The position numbers and the translations under genes are program-made. Of a DNA stretch of 64,000 nucleotides, positions 37,166 through 49,345 are shown one piece after another (position 1 is the stretch's first letter; every line of letters starts with the position of its first letter). Origin of the DNA: Echinometra lucunter. Its lineage: Eukaryota > Echinodermata > Echinoidea > Camarodonta > Echinometridae. The notes beneath the pieces were generated by a model. It was not told where the DNA came from and searched no databases. It saw only the letters and a program-made list of their open reading frames with translations. The stretch spans positions 33,114,027 through 33,178,026 of the forward strand of contig CM057156.1 in assembly GCA_029962745.1 (NCBI GenBank), given 5' to 3'.

Positions 37166-38419
37166 ACACATCTCATGCACACATACAAGTTTAAAACAAT
37201 ATCACACATTCTAAAGATAAATAAAAACTTCCCTAATCCATCTACAGTGTACTTTTTAAATACCTTTATTCTATATTTTGGCTAGCAAATAACATTTCTG
37301 ATTAATTCTGTTAATTCTACAAGCATATTAATTATGAATAAATAACTAAGATAAACAGTGCAAAGTAGTAGATGCATACCATAATACATGTACATGTATA
37401 TGAGACGAGACTTGAAGGTTCTTGCTTCAGACAATGAAGAAAACTGCAAAACTCTAAACCTGGTGACTCATTTGTGGTTTGGTGCTGACGAGCCACATAT
37501 ATATTTGTACCTCAATTCACATCCTCAAAACGGAATGCCCCTGGTCTAAGACTACATGTAAGCAATGTGTACATATATTTTAGATATGGCAAGAAAAGGG
37601 AATCAGTTTTGGAGTTAACTGAAATATACATTACAATCAATGGAATCCTTTAATATAAAATCAAGCTGTTTTATATTTTTAAAAATAATTCTACTTAAAA
37701 CATAAAGTATAAGTGTCAATTTTACAATACAAAATACCTTGTCTTTATCATTTAGTAATTAAACATGATTATATCACTATCACTCTCTCTCTCTCTCTCT
37801 CTCTCTCCCTCTCTCATTTTATCTCTTTCTTTCTTTTGTTTCTAAATATCTTTACTAAATATGTTGCAAAATAAGTTTGTATTTATCGATCTCTTGATAT
37901 CTTTGCTGTACAATGACAGCACATATCAATGCATGTTTATCTGAAGACATTATGAATGATAATAATTGATGTGCTCAACATCTGGATACACATGTTCACT
38001 ATGGATCATAAACAAAACTGAATCATATGCTGAGAAACAAATTCTTCCTGGCTAATATTCTAAATTTAATCAAACTGTCCAATGTGTGCCTGCACATTTT
38101 TGTTTGTTCATACACAAGCATATTATACATGCACTTTTATCAAATCAAGTTCCATCTAAATATCTGGCCTGCAGATGCTCCGCATTCATCATCATGATCA
38201 TACATGTACTAAATTCTACATTATTTTGTCAGGTGACATGTAACGTTGTGACTCTTAAACACTTTAATACCAGAAATAGTCACAAAGTGAAACTTTCTTG
38301 AATTTTTACAGCTAACATTCTACTGAAAAAAGCACTATTTCAGCATGGAGCAAGTTCAGTCTGGGCCTGATATTGCTATCAAACTGGTTGATAGGTATAC
38401 CATCATTGTGGGAGTGATT
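37166..38419. other. No gene seen, tail-to-tail spacer of gene C and RGP1
   Basis: AT-rich, with a CT run at 37,780-37,815. Gene C and RGP1 converge here, so 3' UTR sequence of either may be present. No clear shared polyadenylation signal was identified. Confidence 0.5.
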
Positions 38420-38830
38420 ACTTTCAACTGACACAGGATTTAAGACCTTCCATGCAGAGTAACCCATGACATACTGAAGATCACTGGGTAATATGATAGT
38501 TTGATAGGTTGACACCATACCAGCTTGTCCACACTAATGTTATTCATTCCCTTTCAAACAGTCCCTTTCAAACAGTCCCTTTCAAACAGTCCCTTTCAAA
38601 GTATCTGGAAGTTGGTAAGAATAAGAAGCTCAGTGGAGAGATCAGTTTAAATTCTGGAGAAGAGTTCACTTCGAACTGACACTGCATTTGTGGCCTTCTA
38701 CACAGAGTAGTTTGTAGCATATAGAAGATTGTCTGTTAAGACACTGATCAGTAAATTCCATGATATTGTGTCTATGCTAACATTGTTTTGCCCCTACCAG
38801 TAAGAATCTCAGACTTGTCCATAAGAATAC
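38420..38830 (-). pseudogene. Two decayed tandem copies of the RGP1 terminal exon
   Basis: Downstream of the RGP1 stop, minus-strand sequence at about 38,660-38,830 and again at about 38,420-38,550 resembles the last ~120-160 bp of exon 8 (the '[11 protein letters not shown]...SYSAWKA...PVSV' coding stretch). The landmark encoding 'YSAWKA' recurs at about 38,881, 38,701 and 38,451, giving offsets of about 180 and 250 bp. Both copies have substitutions and stops. They lie where the RGP1 3' UTR is expected, so they may be transcribed. Confidence 0.75.
38536..38598. repeat. Short minisatellite CCCTTTCAAACAGT
   Basis: About four copies of a 14-bp unit, lying between the two decayed RGP1 terminal-exon copies. 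Confidence 0.9.
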
Positions 38831-38852
38831 CAAACTTTGAGGAGAGATTGTT

Positions 38853-41422
38853 TTAAACTGACACAGGGCTTGTAGCCTTCCATGCAGAGTAGCTTGTAGC
38901 ATGCAAAGGATTGATTGGTAAGATCTTAATAGGCAGATTCCACACCAGAGTGTCCACGCTTACATTGTCGGGCCCCTGCCAGATTGCACTCTCTGATTGG
39001 TCAGTAGGGATACCATGCTCTGGGATCGGCTCCTTGGATGTAGTAAACTCAAAGTGTAACCTCCATCGAAGACAGACTGACAAAGAGAAAGTGACAAAAC
39101 ACCAGGTGATTCATTGATGCCCTTAACCTTGATTTATCAAAAAGGCTAGGATAAGCATGTAGGTTACCAGTCGGTACATGTAGGTTGGGAGCACATACTT
39201 ACTTCAGCATGAATACCTAAATAAAGGTCAGAAGTGCACAGATTTGATTGTACAGAATGGGACAGGTTTTTTCACCTACTTTAAACCTGGAATAAAATTG
39301 AATATTTACTATCTCTAATTCAAAGTGAGGATATGACTTCATATCTATACTTTAGGATAATAATGTCTATATTTATATGTTTGATTGTAAAGTTAAGAGC
39401 ATGCATAGTACTATGAAATTTCAGGATGAAAGCAAAAGGAACCATTCTACCATAAGTCAATATCAAATGCCCATAGAGAGTACCTGGGTCCCGTTTCATA
39501 AAACCGTTATCAATAAAAAGTTGCAATAACTGCCATAAGCTACTGAAATCCTTGCACCTGATTGGCTGAGAGAAAATTTGTCATAGAAATGTGGTAGTTG
39601 TTACTGATAACAAGTTTTATGAAACAGGGCTCTGGACTTCATGAATTTTAAACAGGACTATAAGGAGATGGATTACAAAAGTCCATCTTGTTCAAACTGG
39701 CCTGGGTCTCTTACCAATATCTGTAATGAATGCTGGTGTGACATGGAGTGGGATGGGTAGAACCATGTGAGAATGACGTAAATGAAGACAAAACTCTTGA
39801 TGTTTGCTGTGAGAGGCTACAGTACTTGTCTGCTGCTGTCGTTTCCTGCATTCCTCAGATATCTGCTCCTCACATTGTAGCACTACTGAGTACTGTAAGA
39901 GTAATGATCAACTAAGAATATCAGAGAATGTCTTGCTGTCTCTGGAAGTCATCTTTAACCCATTCGTGACAGAGGGTCCACATTATGTGGTTTGGTCTAA
40001 TAACTTTTGATGCAGAGCTCTAAAAATCATACCAAATACATGAGCAGAAAGAGCAAAAAATTCTACACATACTGTGCCAATTTTCATTGCATCAATATTT
40101 GTTGTTTGATGCTGAAATTTTTTTAAAGGAAAATAAGCATTAAAATCTTTAAATTGGCAATGCGATGAAAATGTTAAATTTACCATTTTTCCCTGCAAAT
40201 TGGCAACTTTATGACTTCTCATCATACATTCAGTCAATTTATATTTATTTCAGATACATGATGTTTTATAAGAAAAATGTAAGAATAAAAGAAAAATGTT
40301 GGTGTTGCCAATTTGAAGAATAAAAGCTGATCAAATTAGGCTTTTAATAATTCCTGTCACGAAATCATCTTTAAACATTATGTACAGTTTTGATAGTGAA
40401 AAGAAAATTGCCATGAAACTGATTAAATGTAGTCTCACATTATCCGCCTTGCATAAGATCATGTGATATTCCATTCATGATTTGTGGTGAATTTCAGTCT
40501 AAATATTTAAAATAACCGAAATGTAATGGTTACACTTTGCCCTACGCTAGGACCCCTGCACAATGATCACAGCACTTGGTACACTTGTCGCATTAACAAA
40601 ACTCTCATTGGTTTTACACATGTGCGGTCCTAGGTGACTTAAGTTGCTGACTCAAGATAAAAATATCTTTCGCTTTTTGTTTAATATTCCACTCGAGGAG
40701 GAAACTTGATAGCATCTTAAACCCGCCGCACACTATACAATCTGTCTGCAATCCGATTTTGGAAAAAAATTGTTATGATATGAAAATTCAAACATGTGAA
40801 ATCTGTTATTGAAGTTTCAAATAGTCCTATGAATACAAAAATCTAAATTCTGGGCGACTGCAAGCCTCCCTGTAGGAATAAAAGCGAACTCAATTCCAAA
40901 TCATAGTGACGTAATAGCAATCTTGCAATTGGCTATGATTTGAAGCCGATTTGTCCTTTACTCCCACTACAAGGCTGGCAGTTAACCCAAATTTCGATTT
41001 AAGTATTCCTAACATTATTCTGAACTTCAAATAAGATCCTTCTACCTGTTTAATCTTTCATATCTAATGCTAAATGCCATTTGTTTGAAAATTAGGTCGC
41101 AGTTGGATCGTAAAGTGTGCGGTGGGCTTTAGCTTCATTCTAACTTACCTGCAAGCATGCTACCGATGCATCTGAGAAGTCAATGGTACCAATGATGTCC
41201 TCTCCTAGCTTGAAAGCAGGTTTGAAGAGACAGAACTTGGCTACAACTCCCTGAGAGTTGGTGATGTTGTAGGAATCTACAATGAATAACATCAATAAAC
41301 ATATGATAGTGAAAGCTGGTTGAAAATAAATTGCTCGGTATCCATTCCAAAAGATTTATAGCTTACATATAATTCATAGATATCTCAGGCAAGAGGTATT
41401 TTTCTCTGGGCACCCCCCTCCC

Positions 41423-41455
<33 letters not shown>

Positions 41456-41557
41456 AACTTCTCAACCCATCCTCACTTTTCTAGAAAAAAAAATGTACAA
41501 TACATTACTTCTCTACATGATTTGTAATCTACAAATATCCCATAACTGCTATCTCTG

Positions 41558-41592
<35 letters not shown>

Positions 41593-44500
41593 GTCACTTT
41601 TCCTATCATTGCTTTCTCTGTCAGAGGCATGAGGTCTCCAGCCTCCTAACCAAACTCACTTGGACTTTTTCTTGATGTGATGGTGGTAAGTATCTGCACT
41701 GCTCTGTCCAGGAGCGTATTCTTGGGTTTGTCCCCTTCCAAGAAAGGATTTGCTGCATCCGTTTGATTTGCACCTTCAAATATGGTGGCCTCATCAAGAC
41801 CTGTAAAACATTGGCGTAAGATCATTATATGACTTGATATCAACTACTTGACAAGGTAACTCTTACGTGTACGTTAAACACATACACGACATGGAATCTG
41901 GGTAAAAGAAAGAGATATTTAAGTGAAATTGTGCATAAATTGGCTTGAATCAGGAAAGATGAGAGAACCCATGTCAAGATGTTTCTGAGAGGGTATGTTT
42001 GTTATCCCGAAGGTTCGTTATTTCCAAGGTTCGATATTCCGAAGGTTCGTTATTCCGAAACACGTAAAGTGTGTATACCTAGATGATCATTAGTCTGAAA
42101 ATGAAAAAGGGTTCGTTAATCCGAACATTTGTGGCGTTATTCCAAAGGTTCCTTAGTCCAAAGCTTCGCTAATCCGAAAATGAAATAGAGTTTGTTATTC
42201 CGAAGATTCATTAATCCGAAAATGAAATACGTGTTCGTTATTCCAAAGGTTCGATAGTCCGGAAATGAAATAAGGTTCATTATTCCGAAGGTTCGTTAAT
42301 CCCAAAATGAAATAGGGTTTGTTATTCTGAAGGTTCGATAGTCCAGAAATTAAATATGGTTCGTTAGTCCGAAAATAACCATTGAACTAACGAACCTTAT
42401 TTAATTTTCGGACTAACAAACCTTTGGAATAACGAACTGTAACCTGTCTGAGAGACCCACACACATTCCTTAAATGTGTGAGACATGTCCATTCCCCAAA
42501 GCAAAACCAACAGGAAATGAATGTTTATCACTACAGAAATAGATAACTTCTCGTGTACCAATCACTTGAAAAAATAATCTGAGTACAGCCAGTATGTGAG
42601 GAAAAAACCTTAAAAACATTTATGCGTTGGCCTTGGGGTTAATGGTTAAGAAGATTGAAGGAAATAAAGGATAATGCAAGACCACCCAATTAATGTGTTT
42701 ACTTAATTGAATGGCTGCTCGATTCTGGAAACATTCAAACTTATGTCCATGTATGCCCATACACTGACACATCTACCTAACTGTCACATTTACAGTATCC
42801 AACAGAAGTGAGAACACCCTTTACAAAATGTTAAAATTCAAATGTAAATTTTTGCATAAATGTATTACAACTACGATAGAGAAGAACGAAATTCTGTGAC
42901 TGGTGTATTGATAGGAATTATCTCTTCCATAACAGTAATGTAATAGCTGAAGGATTTTGTTTAAATTTGTGGCAACAAAAGTTAAGCACACCCTCCAGGG
43001 CGTACTGACGTTTGTTGGATACTGTATGTTAATCGTGAGTATATTTGAACCTGCAATATCTCTTTATGGAATGAATACCTACATGTACAGCTCATTTTTC
43101 TAATAGAGTGTTGTAATACTGAATCCATACCAATACAGAGCAAAACATCTTTTAGTGATTGGTACATGTATTCTATATAGCTCTTGTTATTATATCTGAA
43201 TCTAGATAACATGTTTATGAATACAGATGCTTACCATATAGTACCATTAGCCTGAATGGTACTTTGATGAGTTTGATGGGAGAGCCTATCCTCTGGACAC
43301 CGATGGTCACCTTATAGGAATACTTGACATCTTGACCTCGGTAGGAAGGAGGAGCGTCTCTAGGAATGGTCTCAGAATAAATGACTGAAAATAGAATAAT
43401 GATAATGATGTGTGTGAATATATTTATAAAGATATGATATCTGAGTTAAGATTCGGCATGATCATGATCATCGTCATCACCATCATCGTTCTATGACTAC
43501 GGCAGCAGAGATAGGAATTCATTTAGCACCATTACTTTATAGGAACACCATGACCTTCGTAAGAAAGAGGAGCGCCTCTAATGGTAGTAATGCCTCTAAT
43601 GGTAGTAATGCGGAGTAATTGAGTGAAATCATGGTAAGGAAAACTTCAAAATGGGCTTTCTATAATCTTATATAATACATAGATTCCTGCCAGGGGAAAA
43701 TTCATTCCACAGCTTTTCTCAATACTTACATGTTTTTGTTTCTCCTGGTTTCATTCGTAGATCACAGAAAAGAATCTTAGGTTGGGTCAGAAGAATACAC
43801 ACACCTTTCTCACCTGAAGAGAAAAAAATAATTTTTTTCTCACAATTTTGTGTCTAAAATAGGCATTTTAAGTTACGAACTCATTAATTGTACCCCAAAT
43901 AAATCATTTTAGGGTCATTGCATGAACATGTCTTCAAAAGTCCACATTTGTAGAAAATACAGCTTTGAGCCTCAGAGCATAAATTACAAAATTGGAGAAA
44001 TCAATCTCTGTGCAATAAAATAAGACAATAGTTCTTCTGAAAGACACATTCAGATAGAGTGTCAGACATTCAAACAAAAAAGAGCTGTCTGACTCTACCC
44101 AGGGCACAAAAAGTGAAGATAGAAGCATTCTGGTCTTTATCAATGAATTTTCAGTTACAAGCTTACAGTAGCACCATGAGATGACGATACTAGAAATGTC
44201 ATCTGTTGTCAAACGAATGTCACCACCTTTCAATTATGGATACTGTAATAGCTAACCATAGAACAATACACAGAGAACATCTAAATGGCGCCACAACACC
44301 ACCACTAGGCGTCGTGGCATGTGCCTGTAATCCAAGCTAACAGTGGAAGTTATGAACTGATTCAGCGGACCCGGGTTCAAGTCTTGTCTGAGTCATGTCT
44401 CTCGGATGGTGACGTAAAAGGGCGGTCCCAGACGTAAATAATCTTATCTGATTGATACACGTCTGTAAAAACCCAATTCAATAACAACAAACAACATCTA

Positions 44501-45578
44501 AATCACCAAATTAATGCTGAATATACAGTGACCACATTATTACCTCGACTTGCAGCAAAGCTTGTGTTACTGGATGACTGGATGTTCTCCCATTCCTCAG
44601 AAGGTCTCCTAGTGATTGGCTGCGGAGGAATAATGACCTTTGACTCTTTTACATTGCACTGGCAATGGAGCTGTGCACTGGCCCATGCAAGACATTCAGG
44701 CTGACTGGAAGACACATAGCAAATACAGAAGAAATTATGATAATAATTAGCCTTCCAAATTAGCACAGCAGAGATTCATTTAAGAAGATGCAGAGAGAAA
44801 ATAAGTTTTGTAAACTTTATACTCAACATCACTTGAGGTAAATCAAGGTAAAATATACACCTACATGTATGTACATTAAAAGATGGGAGTTGCTGCTACC
44901 TTCTTAGGCGTTCAAGAATTGAAAAGGATAGAGCAACTTCGATCTGGCGCTGCTCAGTGGCTGCCGGGCCCACGATCAATTGGGCAAAAAGAATTTCCTT
45001 TCTTGGACAATGAAATAAATTTGGAGATGCTCTGTTATTATTATTATCCTGACTATAATTAAACAACTGATTCCCAAGCAAGTTGCAGAAAGATGTCTTT
45101 GAAAATGGATAAAGAAAGGACTCAAACCCATGCAATTGTTGACTGAGTGACTTTTTAATTACGATCTTGCCATTCCTTTGTCCATATGTATAAGACTTCT
45201 GACTGCGGAAGAAACAGAATATTAATGCAGTTTCTTCTTCAATTAAGTGATTCAAAAACATCTCAGGAAATTATCAAATGGCTTAACAGGTTACACACTC
45301 TATTTCATAACAAAAAGCACTTCTGTTTGCTTGCGACACAAAACAATTGAATGAGATAGATTTTCCAAGATTTAACACAAGGAATTACAGGTACAGTGTT
45401 AAGTCTCAAATGAAAACACAAGTGACTAAAATGTATTAAATCACTGAGGAGGTAATATGAGATCAATTTATTACCCTGAGCTAGTGGCTTCTGGGCATGT
45501 GAATGTGATTGCACATTCAATGGTCTCCCCTGCGAGGAAGGCTGTCCCTCGTGTCAAGAAAGCTGTAGCATCAATCAT
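38853..45578 (-). CDS. RGP1: RGP1 homolog, RAB6A GEF complex partner subunit
   Basis: Eight coding exons: 45475-45578, 44544-44704, 43730-43813, 43235-43384, 41660-41800, 41149-41276, 39715-39892, 38853-39076; 1170 nt, 389 residues. All junctions are GT-AG and phases chain exactly (2,1,1,1,1,0,1). Human RGP1 is 391 residues and the order of conserved blocks agrees: N-terminal 'FLAGE', then 'LAWASAQ', 'PKILFCDLR', '[10 protein letters not shown]', 'KLGED', 'ALQCEEQ'-like segment, 'HQEFCLH' and C-terminal 'WRLHFEF'. Known role: with RIC1 it forms the Golgi guanine-nucleotide exchange factor for RAB6, needed for retrograde traffic to the Golgi. An acceptor lies 9 bp before the ATG (45,587/45,588), so at least one 5' UTR exon is expected upstream. 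Introns carry several mobile elements; the coding sequence is intact. Confidence 0.93.
39486..39632. mobile_element. Small TIR element (TTTCATAAAAC family)
   Basis: Left GGGTCCCGTTTCATAAAAC pairs with right TTTTATGAAACAGGGCTC. The interior contains a block related in reverse orientation to the element at 28,644-28,794 ('CAGCCAATCAG...TTTCAGTAGCTTATG'). About 147 bp, no coding capacity. Confidence 0.7.
40719..41130. mobile_element. TIR element in RGP1 intron
   Basis: Left end AAACCCGCCGCACACT and right end AGTGTGCGGTGGGCTTT are inverted repeats (one or two mismatches), enclosing about 410 bp. Flanks AGCATCTT and AGCTTCAT match at 6 of 8 bases, possibly a decayed hAT target duplication. The right end is 19 bp from the RGP1 exon 41149-41276 donor. 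Confidence 0.65.
42005..42440. repeat. Minisatellite of GGTTCGTTATTCCGAA-type units in RGP1 intron
   Basis: A degenerate unit of about 35-42 bp alternates 'GTTCGTTATTCCGAA', 'GTTCGTTAATCCGAAA' and 'ATGAAATA'. About nine units are visible. The last part (from about 42,370) carries the same words in the reverse strand, so the array ends in a hairpin-forming inversion. It lies in the intron between RGP1 exons 43235-43384 and 41660-41800. Confidence 0.85.
42793..43024. mobile_element. Mariner/Tc1-like MITE in RGP1 intron
   Basis: Terminal inverted repeats start CAGTATCCAACA and end TGTTGGATACTG. The element is 232 bp and flanked by TA on both sides, the usual Tc1/mariner target duplication. The 'GAGAACACCC'-type subterminal sequence fits this group. 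No transposase is encoded. Confidence 0.8.
44303..44482 (+). mobile_element. SINE with a 7SL RNA-like head
   Basis: The first ~30 bp (GGCGTCGTGGCATGTGCCTG followed by TAATCCAAGCTA) resemble the start of the 7SL Alu domain. Then come a B-box-like GGGTTCAAGTC and a tail matching the tRNA-headed SINE at 28,905. It lies in the RGP1 intron after the exon 44544-44704, same relative orientation as the 28.9-kb copy, opposite to RGP1. Confidence 0.65.
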
Positions 45579-45590
45579 GATGGTAATCTG

Positions 45591-46365
45591 AAGACAAATA
45601 ACAATAAACAGCAATTGTACTAAGCATTTATTTGATGTCATATTATATGCATATATATATACGCTGGGTCACTAATTTAAGTATTCATAGATTCACTTAA
45701 CAAATCATGATTTTGAGATTGTTGCTTTGCCTTGACGGAAGCCCTGGTAGTTTAGTTGAGGTTGTAAAGGGTCGAGCTGTCTAGGATTTGTAGAATCAAT
45801 AAAACTGTTTTAGTTCTATGGGATGCCACTTAGCGGTCAATACGCTTTTGCACTGACCAGTGGGGCACTAGCATTGCTGGTGTGCATACACGTCACAAGT
45901 GTGTTCGTGCACAGAAACAAGTAGTTTCCTACTAAGTCCACAGCAATGAATTGTTACTGAACACTGACATTGCGAATATGAATTATGAAAAGAAATTGGC
46001 TAGAGTTCCATATCATGTATTCCCACTAAAATTTATTGCAAACCTGGTAGCCATGCAGCGGCAGCGAGGTTGATGTGCACAAGATTCAGCATTGAAACAT
46101 TTTTTATTTTGACATTTCTGGCAAAAATCAAAATCATTCTCATAAAATAACCACGAATCAGAGAGCTTAACCTGTTATTAGTGTTAGAGGACAATGTACA
46201 GTCAGAACGTGATTACCTGACAAAAAAATATTTGAAAGTCATTTTGAACATGTTGAACTCGATTTACGATTATGTCCTTGTCCCATACCTTGACTCTCGA
46301 GTTTTTTGGCCATCTCTGCACTGACAGTGATGGTGTCAGTGCATTGTATAAATGGCTTTTACTAA
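45591..46365. other. RGP1 upstream region
   Basis: Expected to contain the RGP1 5' UTR intron and promoter, since an acceptor lies just upstream of the start codon. I could not place the first exon. Confidence 0.4.
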
Positions 46366-46437
46366 ACACTCGGGTAGCAGCGTGCTTGAAAACACTCGGG
46401 TAGCGGCGTGCTTGAAAACACTCGGGTCGTGGCATGC
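46366..46437. repeat. Three tandem 26-bp units
   Basis: CACTCGGGTAGCGGCGTGCT with the spacer TGAAAA occurs three times in a row with 1-3 mismatches. Confidence 0.9.
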
Positions 46438-46774
46438 TGGCTATGGGGCGCCAAGTGTTAACCAAGTTATTTTTTCCAAAACTACACAGTTCCAGTGTAA
46501 AAAGTGCACTAAAAACACTATTTCTTTATAGAATTCACGAACAGTGAACCATTCCGTCACAAGATGAAATGCAACAGACGATTTTGCAACAAAATTTCCT
46601 ACCAGTATGAATAAACAGAAAGGATTTATCTCTCAAGCCACTAGTATTCAATTCGCCCGTGCCACTGACTTTGTTTCATTACAAACATTGCACTTTGTGC
46701 ATAGCAGACGGTCGACGGATCAGTAATTTGCCAGAGTATGCTTGCGTGCATGGCTATATGTTAACGGTTTAATG

Positions 46775-46966
46775 CAGGGGCGGATCCAGGAGTTAGTGAA
46801 AGAGGGGGCACACTAAATTTTGACAAGCAAAAAAAAAACCAAAAAACAAAAATTACTTCAAAAGGGGGGACTACTCTTGAAAAAAAAGGGGGCAAAGGCA
46901 TACTTTTGGCTCAAAGGAGGGCACGTGCCCCCTGTACACACCCCCCCCCCCCCCGATCCGCGTCTG
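46775..46966. mobile_element. hAT-type MITE (CAGGGGCGGATC ends)
   Basis: Left CAGGGGCGGATC pairs with right GATCCGCGTCTG. The 8-bp flanks GTTTAATG and GTTTACTG match at 7 of 8, as expected for a hAT target duplication. Interior is poly-A and poly-C rich. Confidence 0.8.
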
Positions 46967-47237
46967 GTTTACTGCACACTGACTAGTTTTGGACCGAATA
47001 ACCTACTTAACACTTGACGCACCATACCCAGCGAGCCGTGACCCGAATGTTTAGTAAAAGCGGAATAAATCATGCCATGGCCATGATGGCATGGGCATGG
47101 CATGCGTACCATGCGCGGCTGGTCCCCTAAAAATCCCTATCCTCTGGCTTTGCCAATTTTATTTAACAAAGTTAAAATTATTGGGTTTAGGAACCAGCTA
47201 TGACCAATTACCTATTTCGCGGCAGCATGAAGGGATG

Positions 47238-47414
47238 GGCAAACCCGGAGAATAGCGGACTGGAACGCGCGCGCTTGCCATTCATACAGCGCAGAATGCA
47301 AAGACGGCCGAAACTCAAGTTATGTGACAAGTCCGGTCAATAATCAAGTTCAAAAATGACTTTTAAATATGAATACAGCGCGCGCGTTCCGGTCCCCTAT
47401 TCTCCGGGTTTGCC
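47238..47414. mobile_element. hAT-type MITE (GGCAAACCCGGAGAATA ends)
   Basis: Inverted repeats of about 40 bp run from GGCAAACCCGGAGAATAG to the ACGCGCGCGC core on each side. A perfect 8-bp duplication AAGGGATG flanks the 177-bp element (47,230-47,237 and 47,415-47,422). A partial relative of its end occurs at about 47,113-47,158. Confidence 0.9.
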
Positions 47415-47771
47415 AAGGGATGGAGTTGGTGCAAGTCTGAGCTCGGCAGCTAAGTCAGCTGTCTGCCGGCCGCCCAAGCCCGACCCCCAAGCCAAGGCAA
47501 GGGCCAAGGAAGGAGCAAGCCAACCGTACCGTGCACGTCACCAACTGCGGCTCACCATCGGCAGTGTTTGTAAATTGTAAGCTCAGTGCCAGTGCGGTAA
47601 ATTAATGAAACACTAAGTAACATGAATAACATCATACATCCCAGTTCAATTTATATGGATTTAAAGAAATAGTAAGCCATTCTGAGCAAAAAAAATGAAC
47701 CGCTATCAACACAAAAGTTTTAAAACTGAGCAAAATTTACTTACATCAGCCTCGCCTCTCGCTGTCCGAGA

Positions 47772-47804
<33 letters not shown>

Positions 47805-47805
<1 letters not shown>

Positions 47806-49345
47806 AGTCTTAGCCAAAGACATTAAATTACAAGACAAACTACTCTCACCTACTTCCGTAGTACATTTTGACAAGGGTATTTATGCTGTGTTAAAAACCG
47901 ATTCTGAAAAATGTGTCCGCCAATCTTATTTTCATGAAAATATATTCTTAAAAAATACATATAAACTGCACCATATTGTTGATGAAGAAGGTGAACTTAA
48001 ATCAGATACATATTTCAGATCTATGGGTCTAGATGAAGAGGAAATAACAGTAATTAATGAAATTTTCGCCCATACTCCTGCAGAATGGAAAGTTGAATTA
48101 AGAAAGGATACTTCAGTTGATGGTTTGAAGATTGAATTTATTTTCTTTAAGAATGTTTTCCAGTTTGAGTCGGTTTGTTCAAAACAATTGTATAGAGCAT
48201 GTATTAAAAAGATCGCCGACACTCCGGTCAGTTTTTATAATCTAGAATCATCATATAACATGTCTGAAAAAGAAATTGAAAAGGTTTTTTATCGTCCCAG
48301 ATTCTGCACATTAGATAATAAGTTAAGAGAATTCCAATTTAAATTATTATATAATATTATCTTTGTAAATCACCATCTATATAGGTTTAAACTCATACCG
48401 AGTAATGAATGTTCATTTTGCAGTAAAAATGAGGAAACTTACAGACATATATTTTATGAATGTGAAATGGTTAAAATATTATGGAAATCATGTAGCAATA
48501 TATTAAATTTTCCGATTCTTAAAGACTTACACTGGAAGGATATCCATGTTGGATTAGAAGAGTCAGCAGAAAATAGACAACTAATAAATCATATCATTTT
48601 ACTTATTAAATTTTTAATATATCACGGAAGGGGGAATCATAAATTACCAACTGCTGAAGAGGTACAAGTAAAGCTTATTAAAAGTAAAGAAGAAGAAAAA
48701 AAGATTGCAGTCGAGAGAAAAACATTAACACAACACTATAAAAAGTGGGAACATCTAAAAGCAATTAATGCTATTTAAACTTATAAGAAGGATGAGAAAG
48801 GGATGGCTTTCGCCCGGTTTGCACACGTGCGGGGGTGGCCGATCGGTGCCATTGTGAACTGCCCTTTTCTTTTCTTTTCTCCCTTCCCCTTTCTTTCCTT
48901 TTTTTTTTTTTTTTTTGGTGTTTTTTTTTTGTTCTTGTTTTTGTGTGCTTGTTTGTTGTTGTTGTTTTGCTTTGTGTGGGTATGTCTGTATGGGGGGGGG
49001 GGGATGTTTGGGTGTATGTGGGTGCGTGGAGAGTGGAAACACTCGATCCTTTCTTTTTATATCATAACTTCATTCAGTTTCATTAATCATTATGCAATGG
49101 GATATAGCTTTTTTGGTTTTGTCAATTTTTATTGGTTATGATTGGCTGATTTTATATTTTATGAATAAATTAATCGCCTGTAATATGAATATGTCAAATA
49201 ATATGATTTCTGTACAATATTTTTTGTATCATGAATAATTATTTGTCTTTATAAACTGTGTTTTGTTTGATGTAACATTTGCAATGTACCATTGTATGAT
49301 TTGAACTGAATTGATTTAATAAATACTATTACAAAACAAAAAAAA
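47805..49345 (+). mobile_element. 3' fragment of an L1/Tx1-like LINE (ORF2 C-terminus and 3' UTR)
   Basis: An open frame of about 320 codons runs from 47,805 to the stop at 48,776-48,778 without an internal stop. It begins abruptly after a CT microsatellite, so the 5' part (endonuclease and most of the reverse transcriptase) is missing. The C-terminal part carries a zinc-binding pattern 'CSFCSKNEETYRHIFYEC' (CxxC...HxxxxC) followed by 'ILW', typical of the region after the reverse transcriptase in L1/Tx1-type LINEs. A Lys-rich tail and about 560 bp of 3' UTR with poly-T and poly-G runs follow, ending in AATAAATACTATTAC and an A-rich run. The long intact frame suggests a recent insertion. Confidence 0.75.

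Noticed and set aside
44896..45261. 121-codon minus-strand frame between RGP1 exons 1 and 2
   Set aside because: The flanking RGP1 exons join in phase without it, and it shows no similarity to RGP1; most likely an open intron stretch.
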